Source of the DNA: Portulaca oleracea
Lineage: Eukaryota > Streptophyta > Magnoliopsida > Caryophyllales > Portulacaceae
Direction: 5' to 3'
DNA: 64,000 nucleotides
NCBI GenBank assembly: GCA_029582165.1
Contig: CM055877.1
Location: 25,046,355-25,110,354, forward strand
Shown: positions 8,981 through 20,230 of the stretch, one piece after another
How the letters are laid out: the number at the start of each line of letters is the position of its first letter
Numbering within the stretch: position 1 is the stretch's first letter
Translations under genes and position numbers: made by a program
The notes under the pieces: generated by a model
Seen by the model: only the letters and a program-made list of their open reading frames with translations
Told to the model about the DNA's origin: nothing
Database searches by the model: none

Positions 8981-11900
8981 GATGACTTCAATCATGAAGT
9001 GCAAGATTCCAAAATTTGATGGGACGAGGAGTTTCATGATGTGGAGATTGTAGATGAAGGCGGTCCTTAACAGCACGGGTTATGGGATATGATCGAGTAT
9101 TCTGACGTGAAGACCCATGAAATGATAAGCGATGATGTAACGCCCCCAGATTAATAATTACCGAATTATTACTAAACAATTCATAACCCAATGATTAGCG
9201 CATCGGAAATAGAATCCGGAAGCATTACCGCTGTCCATGATCATGGACAAGGCTAACAAGACATTGTTTTCAACCTAGCATTCTCAAAACTAATATGCAT
9301 ATTAAAATACCACAATATACATGTCATACTAACTTAGGATCAACATATCACCCTTCCAAGACAATATATTACACCCAACACCCAAAAATCATTTATCTTC
9401 AAGACTCTTATACATCAAGCTATCAAACATATACACCAAAGGTGAAAGATAACTTCCTTAAAACAAAGGAACCTTTCGCTCTTCAATTTGACTCAACTTC
9501 TTACCGGTTCTTGGCTTATCCGCACTAGGGGAATCACCTAAAACAAAAACAGAAAACTTCGCAAATGAGTTGGCTAAACTCAGTACACATACCCCTACAA
9601 TGTAAACTTTCACAGTTCATTTTAGTTCGCGCCATGCTAAATTCTTTTGAAAATGGAAAACACAAACAAGTCACAAAAACTCTTGAACAGCCAAAGAAAA
9701 AGAAAATAAACATTAACATCATAAACATCATCATCATCATAGACCTCATCATAAATAGACCTCGTTGTAGACCTCGTCATAAACAGACCTCGTTATAGAC
9801 CTCATCATAGACACTGGCCATGTCGCATGACAGATGCCCGTCGACATCGAAAGTACCTAAGTGTGATTAGCACCATATAACAAGAGACGTCAGCATTGAA
9901 AGAACCAAAAACATAAACCTCCTTGCGGTAAACATCAAGAAGTCCTCAGCATAAAACAACAACATAAAACATCAGTATAAGAAATCATCATAAAACATTA
10001 GCATAAAACATCAACAATAAAACAAGCTTGGGAAAGTAGGCAATATGCGTACCTTGAACTGGACCGCTTGAATGACCACTAGCACTTGAACGGACTTGAA
10101 CAGGTAGTGGCAACAACCCCTTGGAGTTAACTTGAGATAAGAATAAAGATAAGACTTAGATTGAGCTCTTAGAAGGGAAGATTTCCCTGAAGAACTAATA
10201 AATCAAGACTCAATGAGTTGGAAGATTCCAGGAATTTCCATAACACTTAGAAGGTATAACTCTTTTTACACATCTTGAAAGACCTTACACAACGACTCTT
10301 TGTAAGGTTCGGGCTACGCCTCACAACTTCCTACTTAAAGCTTAAACTAAGAACACATGAAATGATGAAATTGAAATAAGATAAACAAGCGAACTTTCTT
10401 GGGGAAAACATGTATGGGAGTGGTGTTTCGGAAGCCTATAAATCAATCTCCAAGTATCGTTTGAGTGTACAAGAGTAGTCTATGGGAAGCTTGAAATGCA
10501 TACTACAACATTTATGTTGACCTCAAACTCATACAAGCCTCAGAAAAAGGTTCTAAAAGTGTCTAGAATATGCTATACTTACCATTATTTCTGAGCAAAT
10601 TTAATTGCATAGCTAAAAATATTGGGCCATATCGTCCTCTCCCTATGTCCAATGAATTCCTAAGACCCCATTTCGGAAAGTTTGTGGAATGTACAACAAC
10701 TTTCGTTTGAGTCACAAATTGATTTGAGCATGAGAAATGGTCGGATTTTGGCCAAGAATACAGAGCAGTCAAAATAAGTTTCTGGGTAATCTCAGATTAC
10801 TACCTCATAATCGGGAACTCATAACTCTCAATCCTGACATCGTATGGCTACACAATTTACCTTTCCGGAAAGCTCAATAAATACTCTAAATCTTTCATGT
10901 TGAACACTTCACCCCAAAAGGTCTCTAAATAGATGAAAAACATGAATTTCCAGACTGCCTCGGTGCCTCCAGAATTCGTATTAAGATATGAGGCCTCACG
11001 GTTTTGGGCATAACTTTTGCTATACTTAACGAAATTCTACGATTCAAAAACTGGGGTTTAGATAACATCTTAGGATACCTATTCATGTCATAAAATAAGC
11101 TAAATTCACACTTCACTCCCCCTGGAATTTTCAGAATCCAATCAGATTGCAAAACTACTCAAAGAATTGCTTGCATGCATGTTTAAACTCTATAATTCAC
11201 TTTAATCACTTCCTAAAACATACTCTCCAACCATAAATGTAAATTTCTAGAATTGATAACATAAAGGAAACCTTCGTTTGAGTCCACCTTGAAGGCATGC
11301 AAATAAAAAACATCCCATAATTGAATTCCCTATTCATAAACCATTATGCATCCACATCAAAAGTTATGAAACTCACCAAATTGATAATTCAACCCTGATC
11401 TTTCCACATGCAACTAAACTTGAACCAAGAATTCAACTTTTCACAGTGAAATAAATCACCAAAATATCATGCATGTACAAATCTCAACAATCCAACATCA
11501 ACAAGGTCATATTCATTCGACCATAATCCCTTCTTTTATGAGGCATTTCATCGAACACTTGATGTGCATCATAATACACTAACAATCCATCCCTAATTCA
11601 TCAACCAAAATAACCCAATTACTAATCTAGGGTAGTACTTTACTTAGAAATTAACATGCATAACCAAATTACAACCTTCAATTACAATTGCAACTCAATT
11701 ACTTTGAAGTGAGACATTGAAGTTTAGAGAATACCTTAGAAAAGAGGAGAGAAGGAGAGAGGAACAAAGGTGCGGTGTCACTGGAGGGAGTCTTCGGCCA
11801 CTGTCCCAGCGACGTTACCGGATTCTGGGCGCCAGTGGTCGACGCCCGGCACGGAGACAATGACAAGCAGCGACAGTGAGAGGCACAGAGGATGACAGCT

Positions 11901-12735
11901 AGATGAACGAGAGACAAAAGACAGGCAGAACGTGAGTGAGGGAGAAGGAGGGTCTGAATGAATGAATTGAATCTGAGTTTTGAAATAAAAGGAATCGAAA
12001 AATATAATACTAACCCTCCTCCTTAAATGATAATGAGGCCTTAATTCTTTAAATACCATAGTGGGCTTTCAAGGGAGAAATTACAACAGGCCCAAATCCT
12101 TAATTAATACCTCTTTTGTCACTCGATACCATTAATTTGGGGTTACCGAATAAAATCCTACTAGAATAAACTATGAGAGATTTTACTAATAAAAATTTCA
12201 TGAGTACTCAATTCTCCAATAATAATAATAAATTCGAATGAGAAATTGTCAGACAAAATTTCTGAACACTATGGTTAACTAAGAAGGATCGGTAATACTA
12301 TTTGAGAGGTATCTAACAAAATTACTGTAATGGAGAATCGGTGGTCGTTGCACTGTTCAAGTCCTGCAAAACACACAATTAAACGAAATAAAAAGCGCGA
12401 ATCAATTTAATTATGTTTGATTAGCAACATTAATCACCATGGATTAGGGCGGGTTATTACAGATGAAGACTTTAAAAACTCCAGAAAGAGATCCAAGACA
12501 ACCTGAGTGCGAGAGAGTGGAAGAAGTTGGAGAATAAAACTCTAGCGGGGATTTAATTGTGTTTGGCAGAGCACATTCAGAGAAAGGTAATGCATATCGA
12601 GGAACATCGGAAGCTTTGGACCAAACTGGAAGAGTTGCACATGTCTAAGAGTCTCGCCAACAAGTATTGAATGAAGGAGAAACTTTACATGCTATGAATG
12701 TCTATGGGTACATGAACCGTATGAGGATCGGTTCA
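8981..12735 (+). pseudogene. Ty1/copia gag relic, split by the 9136-12461 insertion
   Basis: 8981 onwards reads MTSIMKCKIPKFDGTRSFMM, then a stop (MWRL stop MKAVL), which is the usual start of copia gag (KFDG...W..RM). Coding resumes after 12466 and includes LWTKLEELHMSKSLANKY, stop, MKEKLYML in one frame, typical of the gag UBN2 region. Several stops and shifts are visible. The frame ends near 12735, where different sequence begins. Integrase and RT are absent. Confidence 0.8.
9136..12461 (+). mobile_element. 3.3-kb LTR-like element (probable solo LTR of a Tat/Ogre-type gypsy), TSD GATGA
   Basis: The element begins TGTAACGCCCCC and ends GGGCGGGTTATTACA, so it has TG...CA termini. It is flanked by GATGA on both sides (9131-9135, 12462-12466), the 5-bp duplication of an LTR retroelement. 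It interrupts a copia gag frame. There are no internal gag/pol frames. The first about 110 bp match the inverse of 29703-33296 in several words (GATTAGCGCA.CGGAA, GCATTACCGC.GTC), so the two are family members in opposite orientation. The interior has short reiterations (TAGACCTCGT near 9738-9810). Very long solo LTRs are known for Tat/Ogre elements; family assignment is inference. Confidence 0.75.
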
Positions 12736-12739
12736 CTTT

Positions 12740-13411
12740 TGGTTCGTCTATTGTCACCGGCTCGCTTCAAGCCACCCTCTCCTCTCCTCGAATCAAACCC
12801 GATTTCAATGTCCATTTCATGGTGGATACGGATCCTTGGAGGGTCCTTATGGCCATCAAGGAGAGCGGTGTTTCATTATATGAAGACCACGTGCCATTGG
12901 TTGAAATCTTGGGTCTTCATTAGACCAATCCCGAGCCTTCTAAGGGGCTCCGGAACCATCGACAAGAATAACGAGGCTGAATCAAATTGATTACCATTTC
13001 CATCAAATTGATTAAACTTTGGGGGTTGATATCCTTGTGGCATTCGAAGGGCATCGATACTTTTTATGTATGGCTTTGTGTATAAGTGACTCTTTCTTAA
13101 TCCTTCTCCGAGCTGAGCCTTCAATGCATTTGCAATTAAGTATTGAATCTCTTTTACAGTCATTGATCCTGAAAAATGAGTCTTTCTTTTCTTCCTTGTC
13201 GCCATCACCTTTGAAAGACTCTTTGTCGGATTCTTCCTTGCTTGTCTCTTTGTGATACTCTTAATAATGGTGCTTCTCTACTTTCTTCATCAACTTTGCA
13301 ATTTGTTCACTTTGTTCATTGATCTTTTTGTCTTTCTCTTCGCCCTTCCCTAGCAAGCCTTTTCAACGTAGCCTCTAATTTAGCTATCTTTTCTTCCATG
13401 TTGATAGCCAT
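12740..13411 (-). pseudogene. Ty3/gypsy gag relic (N-terminal part)
   Basis: The minus strand from ATG at 13411 reads MAINMEEKIAKLEATLKRL, a coiled-coil-like start. After frame changes it gives TVKEIQYLIANALKAQLGEG, KSHLYTKPYIKSIDALRMP and GYQPPKFNQFDGNGN (13208 to about 12960). This is the conserved N-terminal gag region of a plant gypsy group. Downstream pol is missing. Stops and shifts show that it is dead. Confidence 0.8.
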
Positions 13412-14420
13412 CGTGTTGCTTGAGCCGAAGATGACCTAGACTTCTTAGAGAAAGAGATGAGAGGCAGAGTAGTCTCACCGATCATGTCGAATTCGTAAAC
13501 ACAAATTTCTAGTCATGATAAGGTAAGACAGAAAATTTGGTAATAAAATAAAATTTGTATTGATTTTTGAATTTGCAGGTACAAGTCTCTGTTTGATAGT
13601 TACAAGAAAAAGTAACTAATCCTGCGATTCGATCTCCTTGAATGGATTTCGGTGAATTTGATCTTGGAAGAGGGTCTTGATGACTTGATCTCAATTTAGA
13701 TGGGTATTTGATCTCTCATGAGTCGACGACACAATGTTTTATGTGTGTTTGATGTGTTTGATTCCTTCTCCTAACGAATATTTTCATCTCCTCGGTGAGT
13801 TTTGAAAGAGACTTCAGTGATTTGTGAGAGAGTCTTTCACTCTCTCTAGATTCTTCATAGTCTGAGCATTTTATCCTCTTCTAAAGGAGGGAGCTCTCTA
13901 TTTATAGAGAAACTGAATTAGGGTTTATGCCCATTTATCTTCTTTTACAAAAAAGATAAATAATCATTTTTGCATCATTCTGACATGTGTCATCATTTTA
14001 CTGACCAGAATATAATCCTGTTTAAATATTAATTAAATGGACCATCGTAATTAATTTGACACGTGATGGACTATAATTTACCGAATAAAATTGACATGAA
14101 TTTCCACATGGGATTGTTCAATTGATCAACAAATTTTTGCCTCATACACCTTTCTTCTCCATCTAATTCAACTACACACTCAACATCTGAGTTAGGTCAT
14201 CTTCAAAAAGAGTTATCTGAAATTGTTGAACCTTGCAGGGTATAGAGGCCTGAACGCCTCAAACCCTTCAAGTGATATGACTAATATAACTTACCTTACC
14301 CTGTGTTCTACTATATTTTTGTGTACTTTACATATCTCCACCTATAAGAAACAAAGTTTAAAACAATGACTCGAGACTTCAAAGAGCCATTTTTGACAAA
14401 CACTCTCCCCTTCTCATTTT
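13412..14420 (-). mobile_element. Probable 5' LTR and leader of the gypsy gag relic
   Basis: This lies upstream of the gag start on the minus strand. It contains, on that strand, CTCTATAAATAGAGAG at about 13891-13907, a TATA box consistent with an LTR promoter. No clean LTR borders or target duplication could be fixed. No host gene is visible here. Confidence 0.4.
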
Positions 14421-14740
14421 GTCGATTTCTTCAATTCTTGAATCCGTCAAAACTTAAAGATATTAACTACTGATTTAGCAACATAACCAATGATCCCCTA
14501 CACAAAACTACTATTACTGAATTTATAAGAAAAAAAAAACTATTATAAAAATACATATTAACTTTTGATAAAATATATGTGAAACTTATTGATCGTTCAT
14601 AAAAGAACATTGGAGATACAGAAAAAGTAAATAACATTTCCGATAATAATAAAATAGTAGCGGCATATGGGATCATGACTATCATCCTTGCGACAAGGGA
14701 GGTACATTTCACATTTGGCATCGTAGTGGTGATAAACAGA

Positions 14741-15100
14741 ACAAAAAATTGCTCAAAAGTACCCCAATATTTGGGGAAACTATTTTTCAATACTACAACT
14801 TTCCAAAATTTATTTTGAGGTGACCTTAATTTTTGGATTAGTAATTATATTAGATGTTTTTCCGATCATCAATTTGGTTAAGTGACCGAAATACCCTTGT
14901 TTTCCCATTTTTGAAGAAATACACATGAAGAAGAAGAATAAGGATATTTCGGTCACTTAATAAAATTGATAGCCAGAAAAACACCAAATAATTATTAACC
15001 CAAAAATTAAGAATATCTGAAAATGAGTTTTGAAAAGTTGGTATACCGAAAAATAGTAACCCAAATATTGGGGTACCTCCGACTCCGAGCAATTTTTTGT
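14741..15100. mobile_element. Fold-back MITE, copy A (about 360 bp)
   Basis: The left end ACAAAAAATTGCTC...GTACCCCAATATTTGGG is mirrored at the right end (CCCAAATATTGGGGTACCTC...GAGCAATTTTTTGT). Inner arms also pair (TTAAGTGACCGAAATACCC with GGATATTTCGGTCACTTAA), making the whole element a long palindrome. A second copy lies at 39300-39641. No coding capacity. Confidence 0.85.
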
Positions 15101-16822
15101 AAACAAAGTATTGAGTATGATGTTGCAAACAAGACTCCGTTCTGCACAATCAAACAGGATCCAACTCCCTTTGCAAAGTCGGCCATCATCTGAACACAGC
15201 TTTTCTCAACTACTTGTATTTACCCACTTTGGCGAATTACACACTTCTGATTTACAATCCAACAACACAAAACTGACCAAAGACAACCGCTTCGAATACA
15301 ACCAACTTGGCAACAATCAACTTGAACAAACCCGAGTGTTTAACACCCTCCAATACTGGAATATACATGAGTAATTCTGCGCATATCTATGAGATTAAAG
15401 CAAGATCGAGGATATTTCAGCTCTCCAAGAAAAAAAAAGGAAACACTTTCCGAGCACAATAAGATGAGTACCATTTCCAGATCACTTGCTTCAAGCTGGT
15501 TATCTAACCAACCTGTGCACAGAAGAGAAAACGTAAATCAAAGGATTCATTTATTTGCACATACTCATTTATTTACACGAGTCTAGCTGCTCATCAGACC
15601 TCTGGGGTGAAAGCTTGGCTGGTCCGCTTTGTTTGCAATACAAAGAACCCAGTTGCCCAAGCCTGTAAAAGATGATTCCAATCACGGGGACCTGGAAAAA
15701 GAAGGTGCGAAGGAAATCATCGTCATAAGGGCATGATAACTTCAATTTATGACAGCTGAAAATGGTCACCTTAAGTTACTTACCTCGCTCATTTGAGAGC
15801 GTCTGAAATGAATACATCTTTCAAGCTACAACACTACCCTGTGTGGTCCCCCTTACATGGGGTGTCAAGGGAGATGAAGATGCAAGCAATCTTACCGCAG
15901 AAGACATTTCCATCCGCTCAATACATTTTTCAACCTGCAACAGAAATACATATCAAGCATATCGATGTCCAAATGCTTCTCTTTCAATCATCAGTAGTGT
16001 GCATTTGGTTCCAAGATGCCATCGATTCATGTCAACACAATTTGCCAAAATCGAAAATTTGTGATCTTACATCAAGCTCTGTGGCTTGAAGCTTGAACAT
16101 TACCTGGACAGCCATACCAAATGTATCCTCAACTGGAAACAACTGCAGTTATGCAGGGATAAAGAGAAAGGACAGCAAATAAGAGGAAATATGAAAATGC
16201 TCAAAGAAGCAGGTGTAAGGGGCAAGCTGCATTTGCAGAAGCCGGGATAAATTTACTCTGACTCTGAGCTCCAACAAGGAGAAAGGACAGTATCCAATGA
16301 AATTCATGGGGTGGGGGCGAGATTCTGTATTCTATTTGAAGCAATTCTAATCTGTACAAAATATAAGAGCAAAGGAAGGAAACTGAGGTTTTTATCTGTG
16401 AAAAACCACTGAGCAAAACTCCAGGTGCCCTTTTTTCACCCTGATTTAGTACAATCTTCTTGTAAAAGAAAAGCAATGTACTCAATAGTACATGCTTCAA
16501 TTGAATTGATTGATGCCTTGGGAGAAGATAATGGCTCAGGTCGCCAAGAGTTCGATTTTCACCTCTACAGCACAGCTAGAGGCACTGAAAAGCTCACAGG
16601 ATCCCACTTCAAATTTGCTTCAATGGGGCCAAGAAAGCTTCATAAGTCCCAGATTTGTCAGATGGCTTAGTTTTGTTTTTCCTTTTCAAAAGCAAGGTGA
16701 TGACCTGAGCGATTCTCCAAGGCATTTTGGAAGAGATGCGCACAAACCAAGGTGTCAAAGGTGTCCCAGCAACATGTGAATGCTCGGTGCTGTGTCTACT
16801 GCCTTCTGTCTATCTTGGACCA
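15101..16822 (-). other. Region downstream of LDL3; no supported gene
   Basis: This is the 3' side of LDL3. A possible minus-strand segment at 15593-15692 (VPVIGIIFYRLGQLGSLYCK, after an acceptor-like TTTTTCCAG) could be an exon of a long 3' UTR or an unrelated chance frame; I did not recognise it as a protein family. Parts of 15700-16800 have moderate base composition as in a UTR. The polyadenylation site is not clear. Confidence 0.35.
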
Positions 16823-19800
16823 TTAAGGTTTGACAGCTGGCTTCATGGCCATGTGTCTCTCTATCAGCTTGTCAACAAATGCGCGAATCTGCAATTTATA
16901 CAGTGAAAACGATTTAGCAGTCATGACATAAAGCAACAACGCTACTAGCATGAGTCCTACATATGCAGGGTCTAGGAGATCATGATGTAGGAATGACATG
17001 GACCACCCACAGAGACACTAAGCATGGCAAGGGTATAGCCATCACTAAAGATGAAGAACTGAATCACTATTGAAAAATTGCACCAAGATAAAAAGGCAAT
17101 CCAGTCTTTCTGCAAGAGTTGGAAGAAATTTCAAGAAAGATAATCAAAGGAATCTTAAGGCACTTCAAATAGAAGTCATTCAAAAAATGACTTGACACCC
17201 AAATGTCAGCAAACAATGATTATGTGTACAAGAGAATCAGAATCAAATGTCAGCTAACAATGATTGTCTGTGCCAATCATCTGCCTCTCAACATAAGAGA
17301 ACAGTAAAACAAAAAGTTTTCAAATTTGAAATTGGGGAAAAAAAAGAACATGAATACAAGTTGTTTCCATTGGACTTAAAGTCGTTAATTACCTACTACT
17401 CCATGATAAAAAGGATATAGAGAATAGAACATAGCTTTATCACTATAAATAGCGTAAAGAAATGCTCAATATTGGCCTTTCTAGCCACAGGGAAAATGAG
17501 AATTAGTATCCTCCACTTTATTGCTCCACGTGCTGAGGTGCATACAACAAAACACAAATTTCATGGACTCAAGATTTTTGGGGAAACATTTGCCATCTCA
17601 TACATGGTAGCATTCATGCAATCTAGAAAAATGTGATATGTTAGGGACTAGGGACGGAACCCATGCACGAACACAAAGCAAAGCCATGCAATACAGTAAT
17701 AGTTAAATATACTGACACAAAGAGGAACCAGATCCCACCTTGTTTTTACGTTTGAAATCAAGAAATTCGGCAACAGTCATTGCTTTCTCCGCATCAGTTG
17801 TCTGCTCCATAACCTGCAAGTAATGAAAAGGCTAGTCAACATACCAATTACTCAAGCCAATCTAAGGACATTTAAATTGCTACTCAAAGATTTTTTTTTC
17901 CACGCTGCAAAGGAGGTTGATAGCGAAGGAGGTTGATAAGGGACTTGAATTGATTGAAAAGTAAAATGAAGATAACCTTAGTTGCACTTTTCTTCATTAT
18001 AGACTTGTATCCATCTCTATCAATCTTCCTTGCTTTATATAGAGGCATAAGCAATGAGGCAACATAATCCACAACACCTTGCTTAATTTGTTCTGCACCT
18101 CTACGCTGATTACCAGTCAATTCTTTGTTTACTGTAACCTGTGACATAGAAGTATCATGCAGCCCCTCATGCTTCTGGGACCTTGACATTGTACTGGAAT
18201 CCTCCTCATCACCAACATGCATTGACGACTGAAATTCATACTCAGCGGCAGCAGCTTGACACTGCCATCTCTCAATAGCATGGTAGTCCTTTATCCCATC
18301 ACTGCCGGAGGAATCAACCCATGCCTTAGTAAAGGCGGTGTTGTCTCCAGCTCCACTTTCTCCAGAATGCTCTCTCCAGTTCAATGGAGCCATATCATTT
18401 GAGTTGCTATGTTGCAAAAGACTGTCGCCCGACATTTTTGAACTGTCAAGATTCGCACAGGCGGCAGAGAAGTCAACAGACCAGTCCCTAACTCTACAAT
18501 TCCTAGAGTCTATTTCTGAAATAGAATCTTGTTTGCCCATAATGCCACCCGACAATTTTCTGCGCTCGGATTCATCCATTTGGGCATACTGCTCTCGTCT
18601 AGCAAACTTCTGAAAAGATGGTATCTTAGGCAACTGCATCATGCTATACCTTGCTTCTGATGATGCATAGGCCTACCAAAGCGGACATGACATGAATAAT
18701 AGTTAGAGATTTCCAAACAAGTGAATCTTTACAGATGAAGGGTAGTTATCAATCATATACATGACGACATGCCTACGCATCATTTACAAGCATTCATATC
18801 AGCATAGTTTACAATTTATCCATCTATTTATTTATTTATTTACCGGCATGTTGAAGATAAGTAACCTGAATGAGAAGCACAAATGGTTACAGGACCAAGG
18901 GACAGCTTGCATCTTTTACTTTCTTTAAAAAAGATATTATATATCAAATAAAAAGATTAAAAGGACTCCCAGGCAGTTAGGCAACATAACAGATGGTCCA
19001 ATGGACGAATAATTTTCCACCACAGCGCTAATAAAGTGTAATCTTTTATAATATCATGTACCATGACAATGATAGCACCGCCCAGAATTATGAATCAATG
19101 ATTGAGCGTCTTGGACTCTAAGATCCTGACAGCATGTGAAGAAATAACTTAACAAGTGTAGTGACAACACAAATTTAGATCATGCCCTACAAATCATGGG
19201 AGGCCAAGATGCAGGCACCCTGAAACTTAGGACAATGAAGACATCACATGTGACAACTGACAAACATCTTATGCCCAAGGGTCAGAGAGACAGAGACCAA
19301 TCTGAAAGGCTTTCACAAGCTGAAAGGGCCATATATCCCGTATGTATTAAACTTGATTTCTTTTCTTCAGCATTTCTTTTCATTAAACTCAACAAGCTAA
19401 TGGAAAGAATATTGCATGGCAAACATAGACAAACCTCAGCAGCAGCAAGGGCAGCAGCATGGGCTGCCTCGGCAGCAGCAAGAGCAGCCTGTTCTTCTTC
19501 AGTCAGGGGTATGTCGTCAGCCTCCTCCACCTTAATCTCTGGTTTAGAGCCAACCACACCTGGTTTCACCTGCTTTGCAGTCGGTTTCTTTGAGTTTAAG
19601 TTCGACTTATTTGCCACTGCACACGGCTGTAAACGTATAGGGGGTTTCTTGGAGCCTGGATCTTTCCCTTTAGCTTTTGAAGAATCTGAATTTGTCATGT
19701 GTCTCAGCAACTTCAATCCACCATTGGTAGCTTTCTCTTTCCGGAAGACTTCTATCCACATGTTAACCAGCTGACTTGCTATGCTGCGTATGTCACGGCT

Positions 19801-20178
19801 AGTATGCACACAGACTTTCTCTTTTACAGTTTTCCCAATACCTACACCAATATCAAAGCATAAAACATTAACATAGTGTTTGGTTGAATGAACATATTGT
19901 TTGGTTGGATGTAATGTAATGGGATTGTAATGCAATCAACTATGTAAAGTAATCAACTATGTAATGCAATGGCAAAGTGATTCCATTACTATGTTTGGTT
20001 GCTTGAAATAGATAATGTGTATGCAATCACAAATGTGATAATTTGGTCTATTGCTTTTTGCAAGTTTGAGTATGTATGAATGAGTGTGAGTATGAGTGTG
20101 AATGTGGATGTAAATGTGTATGTGATAAAGAAGAATAGATGAGTTTAAGAGAGAGAAATTGGTGCAATTGTGTGAGAG

Positions 20179-20230
<52 letters not shown>

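Noticed and set aside
12667..12990. 107-codon plus-strand frame as a gene
   Set aside because: It runs across the border between copia gag debris and an antisense gypsy gag relic.
15569..15769. Minus-strand frame with IIFYRLGQLGSLYCK as a gene
   Set aside because: Short, single, no recognisable family; kept only as a possible UTR part of LDL3.
19196..19774. 192-codon plus-strand open frame
   Set aside because: It is the complement of LDL3 exon 5, whose minus-strand reading has splice sites in phase and family motifs.
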